DNA from: Pararoseomonas baculiformis
Lineage (GTDB): Bacteria > Pseudomonadota > Alphaproteobacteria > Acetobacterales > Acetobacteraceae
Direction: 5' to 3'
Assembly (NCBI RefSeq): GCF_017813395.1
Contig: NZ_JAGIZB010000008.1
Location: forward strand, 124,001 to 188,000
Length of the DNA: 64,000 nucleotides
A model generated the notes under the pieces. The model did no database searches. It saw only the letters and a program-made list of their open reading frames with translations, and was not told the origin of the DNA. This document shows positions 33,392-42,807 of the stretch, piece after piece. How positions within the stretch are numbered: position 1 is the stretch's first letter; the number at the start of each line of letters is the position of its first letter. The position numbers and the translations under genes are program-made.

Positions 33392-34789
33392 TCACGCCAT
33401 CGGGTTGGCTTCCGGCATGGCCAGCGCGCGCTCAAGCGCCCGGGCGCCGCGAAGGCAGAGATCGTCCCGGCCCTGCGCCGCCACGATCTGCACGGCGCGC
33501 GGCATGCCCTCGGCGTCCAACCCGGCGGCCAGCGCGATGGCCGGCTGGCGCGTCAGGTTCTGCGTGAAGGTCCAGGGCGCCCAGTCCCGCCACAGCGCCT
33601 CGGTGGGCCGGATGGTGGGTTGGTCCGCTGCGAAGGCCGCCGTAGGCGTCGCGGCGGTGAGAATGAGGTCGTAGCGCAGGTGGAAAAGGCCCATCCGGTG
33701 CGCCGCCTCCACCCGCATCGCATCGGCGGCCAGGAAGTCGATGGCCGAGAGCCCGCCCTCGCGCCGCGCCACATCGGCCAGGCCATCATCGAGGTCGGAG
33801 CGCTTCTCCTCCGGCGTGGCGGCCACCAGCTTGGCCAGGGCCACGCCCCAGACCCGCCCGAAGATCTGGCGCGTATCGGGCAGTTCGGGATCGGTCTCCT
33901 CCACCAGCGCGCCCTCGGCGCGCAGCGTGTCGGCGGCGCGCTGCAGCGCGGCCTCGCCATCGGCGTCCAGCGGCGGCTCATAGCCCCAGCGGCGCACGAG
34001 CGCGACGCGCATGCCGCGCACACCTTCCTCGATACCCATCCGCCACTCGCGCGGGTCATCGGGCAAGCAGAGCGGGTCGCGCGCATCGGCCCGGGCGATA
34101 GCGTTCATCATCAGCGCGGCATCCCGCACCGTGCGGGTCATCGGCCCGGCGCAGGCCACGGCGGAAAAGGCGCCATGCGGCCATTGCGGCACGCGCCCAT
34201 AGCTCGGCTTGTAGCCGACGATGCCGCAATAGGCGGCGGGGATGCGGATGGAGCCGCCCGCATCCGTTCCGATATGCAAGGCCCCGAAGGCTGCCGCCGC
34301 CGCCGCCCCGGCGCCGGAGGAGGACCCACCGGTGGTGCGCTGGAAATCCCAGGGGTTGCGGGTAATGCCGTGCAGCGGGCAGTCGCCCGGCGTCTTCCAG
34401 CCGAACTCCGTGGTGGTGGTCTTGCCGATGATGACGGCACCGGCCGCCTTCAGCCCGAGCACGGCGGGCGCGTCCTCGCCTTGCGGGCGCGGGTCGGTGG
34501 TGCGGCTGCCCCGGCGCGTGGGGAAGCCGGCCATGTGCAGCAGGTCCTTCACCGTGCAGGGCACGCCGTCCAGCGGGCCCAGGGGGCGCCCGGCCATCCA
34601 GCGCGCCTCGCTCTCCCCGGCTTGGCGTAGGGCGTGGGGGTTCATCACCGCAAAGGCGTTCACCGCCGGGTTATGGCGCGCCACCCGCTCCATCACCGCC
34701 TTCAAGGCCTCCACGGGGCTCAGGGCACGGCGGGAATAAAGGGCGAGCAGCGTTTCCGCGTTCATCAGCGCGGGATCAATGGCGGGCAT
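33392..34789 (-). CDS. Amidase signature family enzyme
   Basis: This 465-residue hydrolase has the Ser-cisSer-Lys triad of the amidase signature family: the Lys in VPCTVKDLLHMAG (near residue 81), and the serines in TTGGSSSGAGAAAA and DAGGSIRIPAAYCG. It cuts carboxamides to acid plus ammonia or amine. There is no GatB/GatC partner nearby, so a GatA role is unlikely. It starts the run amidase, M20 peptidase, small membrane protein, dpaL and Bug receptor, with 44 bases to the next gene. Confidence 0.9.
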   Translation of the reverse strand: MPAIDPALMNAETLLALYSRRALSPVEALKAVMERVARHNPAVNAFAVMNPHALRQAGESEARWMAGRPLGPLDGVPCTVKDLLHMAGFPTRRGSRTTDPRPQGEDAPAVLGLKAAGAVIIGKTTTTEFGWKTPGDCPLHGITRNPWDFQRTTGGSSSGAGAAAAAAFGALHIGTDAGGSIRIPAAYCGIVGYKPSYGRVPQWPHGAFSAVACAGPMTRTVRDAALMMNAIARADARDPLCLPDDPREWRMGIEEGVRGMRVALVRRWGYEPPLDADGEAALQRAADTLRAEGALVEETDPELPDTRQIFGRVWGVALAKLVAATPEEKRSDLDDGLADVARREGGLSAIDFLAADAMRVEAAHRMGLFHLRYDLILTAATPTAAFAADQPTIRPTEALWRDWAPWTFTQNLTRQPAIALAAGLDAEGMPRAVQIVAAQGRDDLCLRGARALERALAMPEANPMA

Positions 34790-34870
34790 CTGGAACCTGG
34801 AATGGGAGGGGCAGTGGCGATCTTGGGGCGCCAGGATGGACCCAGCGGGCCGGCGAAGGAACCCCGGCTC

Positions 34871-35509
34871 CTAATGCCCCGCCGCCAGCCGGTCCCGGGT
34901 TTCGGCAACCAGTGACCGGCTCATCTCCTCCAGCCCCGCCACGGCGGCCAGGCGCGGCGCGGCCGCCTCGGCCTCGGTTTCGGAAAGGATCACGGGGAGC
35001 AGCCCCGTCGCGCTGCAAAGCCCCGCCATCAGGGTGTCCCGCGCCTCCGGGATCTCGCCTTCGAGCAGAACCGCCCGCAGCCGGGCGCGGGTGGCGTTCA
35101 TCGCACTGCCATCGGCCTTCGGGTAGCGCCGGTCCGGCAGCAGCAGCAGGCGGCGCCCCTTGTCCAGGCGCAGGACCCCGCGCTGCACCAGCCGGTCCAA
35201 CAGGGCTTGGCGAAGCGAGGCGCCCTGGGGGGCGAGATGGCCCATCCACCACCGGCTGTCCTGGCCCTCAGGGCCGGCGGAGACACGGGCCAGGATGCCG
35301 TCCAGCACGGGATCGCCGGTCGGGGCCGAATTCTCGACGAAAAGCCGGTCGATATCGCTGTCCAGCCGCCCCGCAAGGGCGAGCTCCATCAGCACCGCCC
35401 CGACCAGGGCCAGGGAGACGGCTTGGTCGGGCACGCCAAGCGGGCGGCCCGTCTCGTCATCCAGGGTGAGGAGGACGACCTCCTCGGGCATGGTCAGGGC
35501 GATGCTCAT
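34871..35509 (-). CDS. GPP34/GOLPH3-like phosphoprotein family
   Basis: This 212-residue protein has the Golgi phosphoprotein 3 (GPP34) pattern: MPEEVVLLTLDDETGRPLG at the start, then VSLALVGAVLMELALAGRL, the LRQALLDRLVQRGVL helix with LRLDKGRRLLLLPDRRYPK, and a helical C-terminal half. Eukaryotic GOLPH3 binds PI4P and glycosyltransferases; bacterial versions are best known from actinomycetes and have no settled role. It lies 81 bases upstream of the amidase gene on the same strand, so it may head the operon. Start ATG 35509 places the family motif at residue 8. Confidence 0.8.
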   Translation of the reverse strand: MSIALTMPEEVVLLTLDDETGRPLGVPDQAVSLALVGAVLMELALAGRLDSDIDRLFVENSAPTGDPVLDGILARVSAGPEGQDSRWWMGHLAPQGASLRQALLDRLVQRGVLRLDKGRRLLLLPDRRYPKADGSAMNATRARLRAVLLEGEIPEARDTLMAGLCSATGLLPVILSETEAEAAAPRLAAVAGLEEMSRSLVAETRDRLAAGH

Positions 35510-35599
35510 GATGGGCGGGAGCATAGCGCCCCGCGCCCCCGGGAAGGAGGGGCCTTCAGGCGGCAGCAATACCTACCCCCTGTGCACCGCCGCTCACTC

Positions 35600-35618
35600 G
35601 GCCGCGAATGCCGCGGCC
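35600..35618. terminator. Short hairpin after the gamma-glutamyltransferase gene
   Basis: GGCCGCG-aatgc-CGCGGCC gives a 7-base-pair stem downstream of the minus-strand ggt stop. There is no U-run, so the call is weak. Confidence 0.25.
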
Positions 35619-35634
35619 CCTGACGGTCCCCGGT

Positions 35635-37242
35635 TCAGGCCCTCGCCGCCAGGGCCGCCGACCAGGGCGACATCACATCGGTGATGCCGGTCGCCACACC
35701 CTCCCCGTCCCGCGCGATGAAGTTGGGGCAGGCGAAGTTCACGGGGAGCACGGCGTGCTCCACCACCTCCAGTTCGCCATCCTCCGCCAGCCCGTCCAGC
35801 ACATCCGGCCCCAGGCGCCGGTCGGCAGTCACGGAATCGGGGCCGGAAACATCGATGCGGGGCATATGCGCCGCCTCTTCGGGGCCCATGCCGAAATCCA
35901 GCTGGAAGGCGAGCATCTGGCACACGCTGGCCAGGATGCGCCGCCCGCCCGAGGCACCGCCGGCCAGGATCGGGCGCGTCTCCTCCCCCACCCGCGTCAC
36001 CACGACGGGGCTCATGTTGCACAGGGGGCGGGCACCGGGGCGGATGGCGTTGGCGCTGCCGGGCTGCGGGTCGAACCACATCATCCCGTTGTTCATCAGC
36101 ACGCCCGTGCGGGGCAGCACCACGCGGCTGCCCATGGAGGAAAGCAGCGTGGTGGTGACCGAAACCATCATCCCGTCCTTGTCGCAGACCGTCAGATGCG
36201 TGGTGCAGGTTTCCGCGGCTTCCTTGGCGCCGGTTTCGGCTCCGAGCCCCGCCAGGCGGTCGGCATAGGCCCGGCGCATCGCAGCGGCGAGGCCGCGGTA
36301 CCAGCCCGCGCCAGCCCCGCCACCGACGGAGACGCCGTCCATCGCGGCCACCACCGCCGCCATGGTCGGGGCGGCCGTCAGCCCGCCCGCCGTGTGGATG
36401 GTGTGGGTGCCGCGCCAGGCAATGGGCATGGCCTCCCGCACCGAGGCATGGCAGCCCGACAGATCCGCCGCGCTGATCACGCCGCCCATCGCCTGGATAT
36501 CGGCAACGAGATCACCGGCCAGCCCGCCCTCGTAGAAATCCCGCAGCCCGTGCTGGCGCAGCCGCTCCAGCGTCTCGGCGAGGCGTCCCTGGGGCAGGTA
36601 GCCCGGCTTGCCCTGGTAGGGCGGGTTGGGCGGCAGGCCATCGGGCAGGTAGATCCGCGCGCTCTCCTCATAGAGGCGCAGCACCTTGGCCGAGGCCGAT
36701 ACCTTCAGCGTGGTGAACCAGTCCTGGGCCAATCCGCGCCGGGCGAGCGCGATGGCAGGCCCCAGCAGCGCGTCCAGCCCCAGGCCGGTGCCGAAGCGCT
36801 CCCGCAGCAGGTCGTAGCCCGCGACGGCGGAGGGAATCACGAAGGAGAGCGGGCCGTGGATGTTCACGTCGCCCACCACCTCCGGCCAGGCGAAAAGGTC
36901 CTGCTTCCATTTGCCGGTCAGGGGATAGGCGGAGGGGTCCACCCCCGCGGACGCGACCGGGCCGAAATCCACCACCTGGGGCGCCGATCCGGGCCGGTGG
37001 ACCAGGGCGAAGCCGATGCCGCCCAGCCCGCTGTTCCAAGGCTCGGCCGTGGCCAGGGCGAAGGCGGCGGCGACCGCCGCATCCGCCGCGTTCCCGCCCG
37101 CCTCCAGCACCGCGACTCCCGCCTCGGCCGCGGCGCGGGACTGGGAGGCCACCACACCACCCCGGCCAGACGCGGCCGGCTTCGTTAGCACCCAGTGCTG
37201 GCTGGCATGGGGCGGCGGGGCATAGGCGGTGAGTTCGGACAT
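35635..37242 (-). CDS. ggt: Gamma-glutamyltransferase family (Ntn hydrolase)
   Basis: This is a 535-residue self-cleaving threonine Ntn-hydrolase. The catalytic Thr347 in TCTTHLTVCDKDGMMVSVT marks the start of the small subunit. The large subunit holds GGNAADAAVAAAFALA and NSGLGGIGF, and the C-terminal part holds NMSPVVVTR and LAGGASGGRRI. It would transfer or hydrolyse gamma-glutamyl groups from glutathione or related amides. Most bacterial GGTs have a signal peptide; with ATG 37242 none is seen, so this one may be cytoplasmic. It is divergent from glcB. A cephalosporin-acylase-like substrate is possible. Confidence 0.87.
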   Translation of the reverse strand: MSELTAYAPPPHASQHWVLTKPAASGRGGVVASQSRAAAEAGVAVLEAGGNAADAAVAAAFALATAEPWNSGLGGIGFALVHRPGSAPQVVDFGPVASAGVDPSAYPLTGKWKQDLFAWPEVVGDVNIHGPLSFVIPSAVAGYDLLRERFGTGLGLDALLGPAIALARRGLAQDWFTTLKVSASAKVLRLYEESARIYLPDGLPPNPPYQGKPGYLPQGRLAETLERLRQHGLRDFYEGGLAGDLVADIQAMGGVISAADLSGCHASVREAMPIAWRGTHTIHTAGGLTAAPTMAAVVAAMDGVSVGGGAGAGWYRGLAAAMRRAYADRLAGLGAETGAKEAAETCTTHLTVCDKDGMMVSVTTTLLSSMGSRVVLPRTGVLMNNGMMWFDPQPGSANAIRPGARPLCNMSPVVVTRVGEETRPILAGGASGGRRILASVCQMLAFQLDFGMGPEEAAHMPRIDVSGPDSVTADRRLGPDVLDGLAEDGELEVVEHAVLPVNFACPNFIARDGEGVATGITDVMSPWSAALAARA

Positions 37243-37402
37243 CGGGACACCTGGTTTGACTGCCGCCGGGAGCCTCGCGCCGCGGGGGCACTTCGGCAAG
37301 GTCCCGCGGGCGCCGTGGTTTGCCCCCTTGGCCCGCCCCCTTGGCCCGGGGCCTGCGCCCGGCTTATCTGGCCGCCGCTGAGTTCTCAGGAGGAAGACGC
37401 CC

Positions 37403-39550
37403 ATGGCCGGTACGACGCAGGGATTGGAGGTTGCCCCGGTCCTCCGGCGCTTCATCGAGGAGGAAGCGATCCCCGGCACGGGCGTCGAGGCCCCGGCCTT
37501 CTGGACCGCGATGGAGAAGACCCTGCGCGGGCTGGGCCCGAAGAACGCCGCCCTGCTGGCCGAGCGCGACGCGCTGCAGGCGAAGATCGATGCCTGGCAC
37601 CGCGCCAACCCCGCGCGCCCGGTGGACCGCGCCGCCTACGAGGCCTTCTTGCGCGAGATCGGCTACCTTCTGGACCCGCCGGCGCCCTTCCAGGTGGAGA
37701 CGGCGAATGTGGATGACGAGATCGCGCGCCTCGCCGGCCCGCAGCTCGTGGTGCCGGTCAACAACGCCCGCTACGCGCTGAACGCCGCCAATGCGCGCTG
37801 GGGCAGCCTCTACGACGCCCTCTACGGCACCGATGCCATCCCGCAGGAGGGCCCGAAGACCCGGGGCTATGATCCCAGGCGCGGCGCCGCCGTGATCGAG
37901 CGCGCCCGCGCCGTGCTGGACGGCGCCGCCCCGCTGGAGTCCGGCAGCCATGCCGAGGCGACTGCCTATCGCGTGGAGGGTGGTGCCCTTCGCGTGATGA
38001 CCGCCGGCGGCCGCTCCACCGGGCTGAAGGATCCCGCGCAGTTCCGCGGCTACAATGGCAGCGAGGCCGAGCCCACCGCCATATTGCTCGCCAAGAACGG
38101 CATCCATCTGGAGATCGTCATCGACCGCAGCCACTCGATCGGCAGCACGGACCAGGCGGGGGTTGCGGATCTGGTGCTGGAGGCTGCGCTCTCCACCATC
38201 ATGGATGCCGAGGACTCCGTCGCGGCGGTGGATGCCGAGGACAAGGTCGGCGTGTATCGCAACTGGCTCGGGCTGATGCGCGGCGACCTCTCCGCCAGCT
38301 TTGAGAAGGGCGGGCAGGTGATGGAGCGCCGGATGAACCCGGACCGGCGCTTCAAGGCACCCGATGGTGGCGAACTCGTGCTGCGCGGGCGCTCGCTGAT
38401 GCTGGTGCGCAATGTCGGCCACCACATGATGACGGATGCTGTCACGCTAGACGGCGCCGAGACGCCCGAGACCATCCTGGACGCCTATGTCACCTCCCTC
38501 GTCGCGCTGCATGACCTGCGCGGCAAGCGGCTGAACAGCCGCGCGGGCAGCGTCTATATCGTCAAGCCCAAGATGCATGGCCCGGCCGAGGTGCAGTGGG
38601 CCGTCTCCCTCTTCGGCGAGGTGGAGGACGCGCTGGGGCTGCCGCGCAACACGCTGAAGATGGGCATCATGGACGAGGAGCGGCGCACCAGCGTCAACCT
38701 CGCCCGCTGCATCGAGGCGGCGAAGTCCCGCGTGTTCTTCATCAACACGGGCTTCCTCGACCGCACCGGAGACGAGATCCACACCTCCATGGAGGCGGGC
38801 GCCGTCGTGCGGAAGAACGACATGCGCAAGGCGGCCTGGATCAGCGCCTATGAGGACAACAATGTCGATGTCGGCCTGGCCTGCGGGCTGCTCGGCCATG
38901 CGCAGATCGGCAAGGGCATGTGGGCCGCGCCCGATGCCATGGCGGCGATGCTGGAGCAGAAGGTCGGCCATCCCAGGGCAGGCGCCAGCACGGCCTGGGT
39001 TCCCTCCCCCACCGGCGCCACGCTGCATGCGCTGCACTACCATCAGGTGGATGTCGCGGCGCGCCAGGCCGAGATCGCCGGGGGCGGCGCACGCGCCCGG
39101 CTTTCCGACCTGCTGACCATCCCCCTGGCCGAGAACACGAATTTCTCGCCCGAGGACATCCAGTCCGAGCTGGACAACAACGCCCAGGGCATCCTCGGCT
39201 ATGTGGTGCGCTGGATCGACCAGGGCGTGGGCTGCTCCAAGGTGCCGGACATCCATGATGTCGGGCTGATGGAGGACCGCGCGACGCTGCGCATCTCCGC
39301 CCAGCATATCGCCAACTGGCTCCGCCACGGCATCGTGGACCGGGCGAAGGTGGAGGAAACCATGCGCCGCATGGCCGCCGTGGTGGACAAGCAGAATGCG
39401 GGCGACCCGGCCTACACGCCCATGGCGCCGGATTTCGGCGGCGTGGCCTTCAAGGCGGCCTGCGACCTGGTGTTCGAGGGCGCGGCGCAGCCCAACGGCT
39501 ACACGGAGTTCGTGCTGCATCGCCGGCGGCGGGAAGCCAAGGGAAGCTGA
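37403..39550 (+). CDS. glcB: Malate synthase G
   Basis: This enzyme condenses glyoxylate with acetyl-CoA to malate. The 715-residue protein is full length for isoform G. Key blocks are [18 protein letters not shown] (glyoxylate site), the [17 protein letters not shown] region with the Mg ligand Glu, [20 protein letters not shown] (Mg ligand Asp), and the C-terminal domain with [35 protein letters not shown] lies before the ATG. It stands alone, followed by a strong hairpin, and is divergent from ggt. It would process glyoxylate from glycolate, purine or C2 metabolism. Confidence 0.96.
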   Translation: MAGTTQGLEVAPVLRRFIEEEAIPGTGVEAPAFWTAMEKTLRGLGPKNAALLAERDALQAKIDAWHRANPARPVDRAAYEAFLREIGYLLDPPAPFQVETANVDDEIARLAGPQLVVPVNNARYALNAANARWGSLYDALYGTDAIPQEGPKTRGYDPRRGAAVIERARAVLDGAAPLESGSHAEATAYRVEGGALRVMTAGGRSTGLKDPAQFRGYNGSEAEPTAILLAKNGIHLEIVIDRSHSIGSTDQAGVADLVLEAALSTIMDAEDSVAAVDAEDKVGVYRNWLGLMRGDLSASFEKGGQVMERRMNPDRRFKAPDGGELVLRGRSLMLVRNVGHHMMTDAVTLDGAETPETILDAYVTSLVALHDLRGKRLNSRAGSVYIVKPKMHGPAEVQWAVSLFGEVEDALGLPRNTLKMGIMDEERRTSVNLARCIEAAKSRVFFINTGFLDRTGDEIHTSMEAGAVVRKNDMRKAAWISAYEDNNVDVGLACGLLGHAQIGKGMWAAPDAMAAMLEQKVGHPRAGASTAWVPSPTGATLHALHYHQVDVAARQAEIAGGGARARLSDLLTIPLAENTNFSPEDIQSELDNNAQGILGYVVRWIDQGVGCSKVPDIHDVGLMEDRATLRISAQHIANWLRHGIVDRAKVEETMRRMAAVVDKQNAGDPAYTPMAPDFGGVAFKAACDLVFEGAAQPNGYTEFVLHRRRREAKGS

Positions 39551-39625
39551 TCGCGCATCCGGTCGTCCGGACCGCGATCTCATACGGGGGAAGCGGGCCG
39601 GCCGGGAACCGGATCTGAGTGCGGA

Positions 39626-39663
39626 GCGGGGATGGCCTGCGCTGAACCGCAGGCCCTCCCCGC
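39626..39663. terminator. Long hairpin downstream of glcB
   Basis: GCGGGGATGGCCTGCG pairs with CGCAGGCCCTCCCCGC with one mismatch, giving a 15-pair stem with a short CTGAAC loop. No U-run follows on the plus strand. It is a likely transcript end for glcB. Confidence 0.45.
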
Positions 39664-39723
39664 GAAAGGGACCGGGGTAGGCAGCCCCGCACCGGGACTT
39701 CCTTGCCCGTGGCGAGAGCCACA

Positions 39724-39757
39724 ACAAAAAGCCGGCCGCCCCAGGGGGGCGACCGGC
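39724..39757 (-). terminator. Rho-independent terminator of infC
   Basis: On the minus strand a G+C-rich stem (39757-39731, GGCCGGTCGCCCC against GGGGCGGCCGGC) is followed by CTTTTTGTTG at 39730-39721. Stem plus T-run make a classical intrinsic terminator 26 bases after the infC stop. No rpmI or rplT follows, so the transcript ends here. Confidence 0.75.
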
Positions 39758-39782
39758 CTTGCGGACCCGATAGGGCCAGCGC

Positions 39783-40307
39783 CTATTTCGGCGCCAGCAC
39801 CATGATCATCTGCCGGTTCTCAAGGCGCGGCATGGACTCGACCTTCACGGTCTCAGCCATTTCGTTCCGGATGCGCTCCAGAACCTTGGCGCCGAGATCC
39901 TGGTGGGCCATCTCGCGGCCGCGGAAGCGCAGGGTGACCTTCACCTTGTCGCCTTCCTCGATGAAGCTCTTCATCTGCCTCATCTTCACTTCGTAGTCAT
40001 GGTCGTCGATATTCGGACGGACCTTGATTTCCTTGATCTCGACCACCTTCTGTCGCTTGCGCGCCTCGTTGGCCTTCTTCTGCTGCTCATACTTGAACTT
40101 GCCGAAGTCGGTGATCTTGCACACCGGCGGCTCGGCGTTCGGGCTGATCTCCAGAAGATCCATGCCGACGTCGTAGGCGCGGGCCAGGGCCTCACGCGCG
40201 CTCATCACGCCGATCATCTCGCCGTCCTGGTCGATCAGCCGGACCTGGGGCGCGCGAATCTCCTCGTTCACCCGCGGTCCGTCGCGGGTCGGGAGCGTAT
40301 TGGGCAT
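39783..40307 (-). CDS. infC: Translation initiation factor IF-3
   Basis: IF-3 binds the 30S subunit and checks start-codon pairing. The 174-residue protein has the N-terminal domain ([45 protein letters not shown]) and the C-terminal domain ([37 protein letters not shown]). The frame begins with ATG 40307, not the AUU found in E. coli, preceded by CGAGG. thrS lies 128 bases upstream on the same strand, the common thrS-infC order; an intrinsic terminator follows. Confidence 0.97.
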   Translation of the reverse strand: MPNTLPTRDGPRVNEEIRAPQVRLIDQDGEMIGVMSAREALARAYDVGMDLLEISPNAEPPVCKITDFGKFKYEQQKKANEARKRQKVVEIKEIKVRPNIDDHDYEVKMRQMKSFIEEGDKVKVTLRFRGREMAHQDLGAKVLERIRNEMAETVKVESMPRLENRQMIMVLAPK

Positions 40308-40435
40308 TGGGCCTCGGGCCAGGGTAGTCTCCTATCGTGGTGGTAGCGATGCAGTTATGGTGCGGGGCGGCCGCGTCTGCAACCGCCACGCGCTCAGGTC
40401 AAGCGGGATTCAGTGAAAACCCGCTTTCGTCATGG

Positions 40436-42397
40436 TCACGCCGCCACATCGGTGGTGGCGAAGCTGCCCTGCTGGTCGGGCGCCGCCGCCTCAGCCACCA
40501 GGCGGGCGACGGCTTCGGCCAGGGGCAGGGTTTCCTGCTCGCGGCCCGGCAGCCGGCGGAGCACGAGGTTGCGCTCCTCGGCCTCACGCCGGCCAACCAC
40601 GGCCAGGACGGGCACGCGGGCCTCGATATGCTCGGCGACTTTGCGGTTGATCTTCTCGTTCCGGATATCGACCGAAACCGCAAGCCCTGCCGCACGCATG
40701 GCCTCGGCCACCTCCTCTGCATAGGGGGCGGCGTCGTCCACGATGCTGGCGACCACGACCTGGGTGGGAGCCAGCCAGAGCGGGAAGCGCCCGGCATGCT
40801 CCTCGATCAGTATGCCAAGGAAGCGCTCGAAGCTGCCGAGGATGGCGCGATGCAGCATCACCGGGCGGTGCTTGGCGCCGTCCTCGCCGACATATTCGGC
40901 ATCCAGCCGCTCCGGCAGGACGAAATCCACCTGCAGCGTGCCGCACTGCCAGTCGCGGCCGATGGCGTCGCGGAGGACGAATTCCAGCTTGGGGCCGTAG
41001 AAGGCGCCCTCCCCCGGGTTCAGCTCGAACTCCACGCCGGCCGTTGCACAGGCCTCGCGCAGGGCGCCCTCCGCGCGGTCCCAGGTCTCGTCCGTGCCGG
41101 CCCGGGTGGCGGGGCGGTCGCTGAACTTCACGCGGAAGGACTGGAAGCCGAAGTCCCGGTAGATCGAGGAGAGCAGCGCCACGAAGCGCACCGTCTCCGG
41201 GGCGATCTGGTCCTCTGTGCAGAAGATGTGCGCGTCGTCCTGGGTGAAGGCGCGGACCCGCATGATGCCGTGCAGCGCGCCCGAGGGCTCGTAGCGGTGG
41301 CAGGAACCGAACTCCGCCATGCGCCACGGCAGCTGGCGGTAGCTGCGGATGCCCTGGTTGAAGATCTGCACATGGCAGGGGCAGTTCATCGGCTTGAGCG
41401 CGAGCACCCGGTCCTTCTCGGACTCGTCCTCGACGGTGGCGATGAACATGCTCTCCCGGAACTTCTCCCAGTGGCCGGAGGCCTCCCAGAGCTTGCGGTC
41501 CAGCAGCTGCGGCGTCTTCACCTCGTCATAGCCCGCGGCGTCCAGGCGGCGGCGCATATAGCCCTCCACCGTCCGGTAGAGGCGCCAGCCCTTCGGGTGC
41601 CAGAAGATCGAGCCCGTGGCCTCCTCCTGCAGGTGGAAGAGGTCCATCTCCCGGCCGATCTTGCGGTGGTCGCGCTTCTCCGCCTCCTCCAGCTGGTGGA
41701 GATAGGCGTCCAGCTCCTTCTGGTCCCGCCACGCGGTGGCATAGATGCGGGAGAGAACGGGGTTGCGGTGGTCGCCACGCCAATAGGCGCCCGCCACCTT
41801 CTGCAGCTTGAAGGCGGAACCGACATCGCCCGTGCCGCGCATATGGGGACCGCGGCAGAGATCGAGCCAGTCGCCCTGCCGGTAGATGCTGATCGTTTCG
41901 CTTTCCGGCAGGTCGCGAATCAGCTCCGCCTTGAAGCGCTCGCCCTTTTCCTCGAAGTGGCGGATCGCCTCGTCGCGGGGCCATTCCTCGCGCACGAAGG
42001 TGGCGTTGCGGGCGATGATCTCCCGCATCTTCGCCTCGATCGCCGGGAAGTCCTCGGGCGTGAAGGGCTGGTTGCGGTGGAAGTCGTAGTAGAAGCCGTT
42101 CTCGATCGCCGGGCCGATTGTCACCTGCGTGCCCGGAAACAGCTCCTGCACCGCCTCGGCAAGCACATGGGCGGCGTCGTGGCGGATCATCCCGAGGGCC
42201 TCGGGATCCTTCCGCGTGATGAAGCGCAGCCGCGCGTCATGCGCGATGGGAACGGAAAGATCCCTGAGCGCGCCGTCCACCTCCATGGCCAGCGCCGCCT
42301 TGGCAAGGCCGGGGCCGATGGACGCGGCCACGGTAGTGCCCGTCACCGGACCGTCGAAGGATCGAACGGAACCGTCGGGCAGCGTGATCGCGGGCAT
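40436..42397 (-). CDS. thrS: Threonyl-tRNA synthetase
   Basis: This is a 653-residue class II synthetase with an N-terminal TGS domain ([20 protein letters not shown]), the editing/SAD domain ([17 protein letters not shown], with its HxxxH site), the catalytic domain ([20 protein letters not shown] with the zinc Cys, and the [20 protein letters not shown] motif 2) and the anticodon-binding domain ([20 protein letters not shown]). It charges tRNA-Thr in the cytoplasm. infC follows. The length is normal. Confidence 0.97.
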   Translation of the reverse strand: MPAITLPDGSVRSFDGPVTGTTVAASIGPGLAKAALAMEVDGALRDLSVPIAHDARLRFITRKDPEALGMIRHDAAHVLAEAVQELFPGTQVTIGPAIENGFYYDFHRNQPFTPEDFPAIEAKMREIIARNATFVREEWPRDEAIRHFEEKGERFKAELIRDLPESETISIYRQGDWLDLCRGPHMRGTGDVGSAFKLQKVAGAYWRGDHRNPVLSRIYATAWRDQKELDAYLHQLEEAEKRDHRKIGREMDLFHLQEEATGSIFWHPKGWRLYRTVEGYMRRRLDAAGYDEVKTPQLLDRKLWEASGHWEKFRESMFIATVEDESEKDRVLALKPMNCPCHVQIFNQGIRSYRQLPWRMAEFGSCHRYEPSGALHGIMRVRAFTQDDAHIFCTEDQIAPETVRFVALLSSIYRDFGFQSFRVKFSDRPATRAGTDETWDRAEGALREACATAGVEFELNPGEGAFYGPKLEFVLRDAIGRDWQCGTLQVDFVLPERLDAEYVGEDGAKHRPVMLHRAILGSFERFLGILIEEHAGRFPLWLAPTQVVVASIVDDAAPYAEEVAEAMRAAGLAVSVDIRNEKINRKVAEHIEARVPVLAVVGRREAEERNLVLRRLPGREQETLPLAEAVARLVAEAAAPDQQGSFATTDVAA

Positions 42398-42540
42398 GGG
42401 GGCTTTGAGGCCTTCCTGTGCAGGGGAAACGGGCCGGGAGCGATGGCACCCCCCTCCCCTCAGGTCAAGCGCGGCCTGGGCAGGTCTGCCCCCCGGCTGT
42501 CCACTCCGGGCCCGGATTCCGCCACCCGCCCGGGCGCGAT

Positions 42541-42795
42541 TCAGGCGAAGGGATTGCGGACCTCGTCCGTCCGGTCGCCGGTTGTAACCTGCTCGGGAAG
42601 GGAATCGCCCTCCGCCTCCAGGGCAGCCACCGTCGCCTGGAGCACGGCAAGAAGGCGGCGGGCGCGGAGAAGGCCGGCACGGTCACGCGTGAGGTCGAGG
42701 CTGCCATGGAGCGAGACGCGGTCGAGCCGGTTCTCGACCATCATCCCCCCGATCCGCAGGACCGTGGCTTCCTCGGCAAAGGGCTTGAGCGGCAC
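42541..42795 (-). CDS. Conserved small hypothetical protein
   Basis: This is an 84-residue protein, [20 protein letters not shown] onward, containing [21 protein letters not shown] and ending DEVRNPFA. Short proteins of this pattern occur in Rhodospirillales and other alphaproteobacteria from memory of the family; the function is unknown. It is soluble, with an amphipathic helical second half. It lies 12 bases after the nuclease gene stop on the same strand, so it is probably co-transcribed with it. Confidence 0.7.
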   Translation of the reverse strand: MPLKPFAEEATVLRIGGMMVENRLDRVSLHGSLDLTRDRAGLLRARRLLAVLQATVAALEAEGDSLPEQVTTGDRTDEVRNPFA

Positions 42796-42807
42796 GGTTT
42801 CCTCCTG

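Noticed and set aside
39783-40307. A non-AUG start for infC, as in E. coli
   Set aside because: An ordinary ATG with CGAGG upstream is present at the expected place and gives a normal-length protein.
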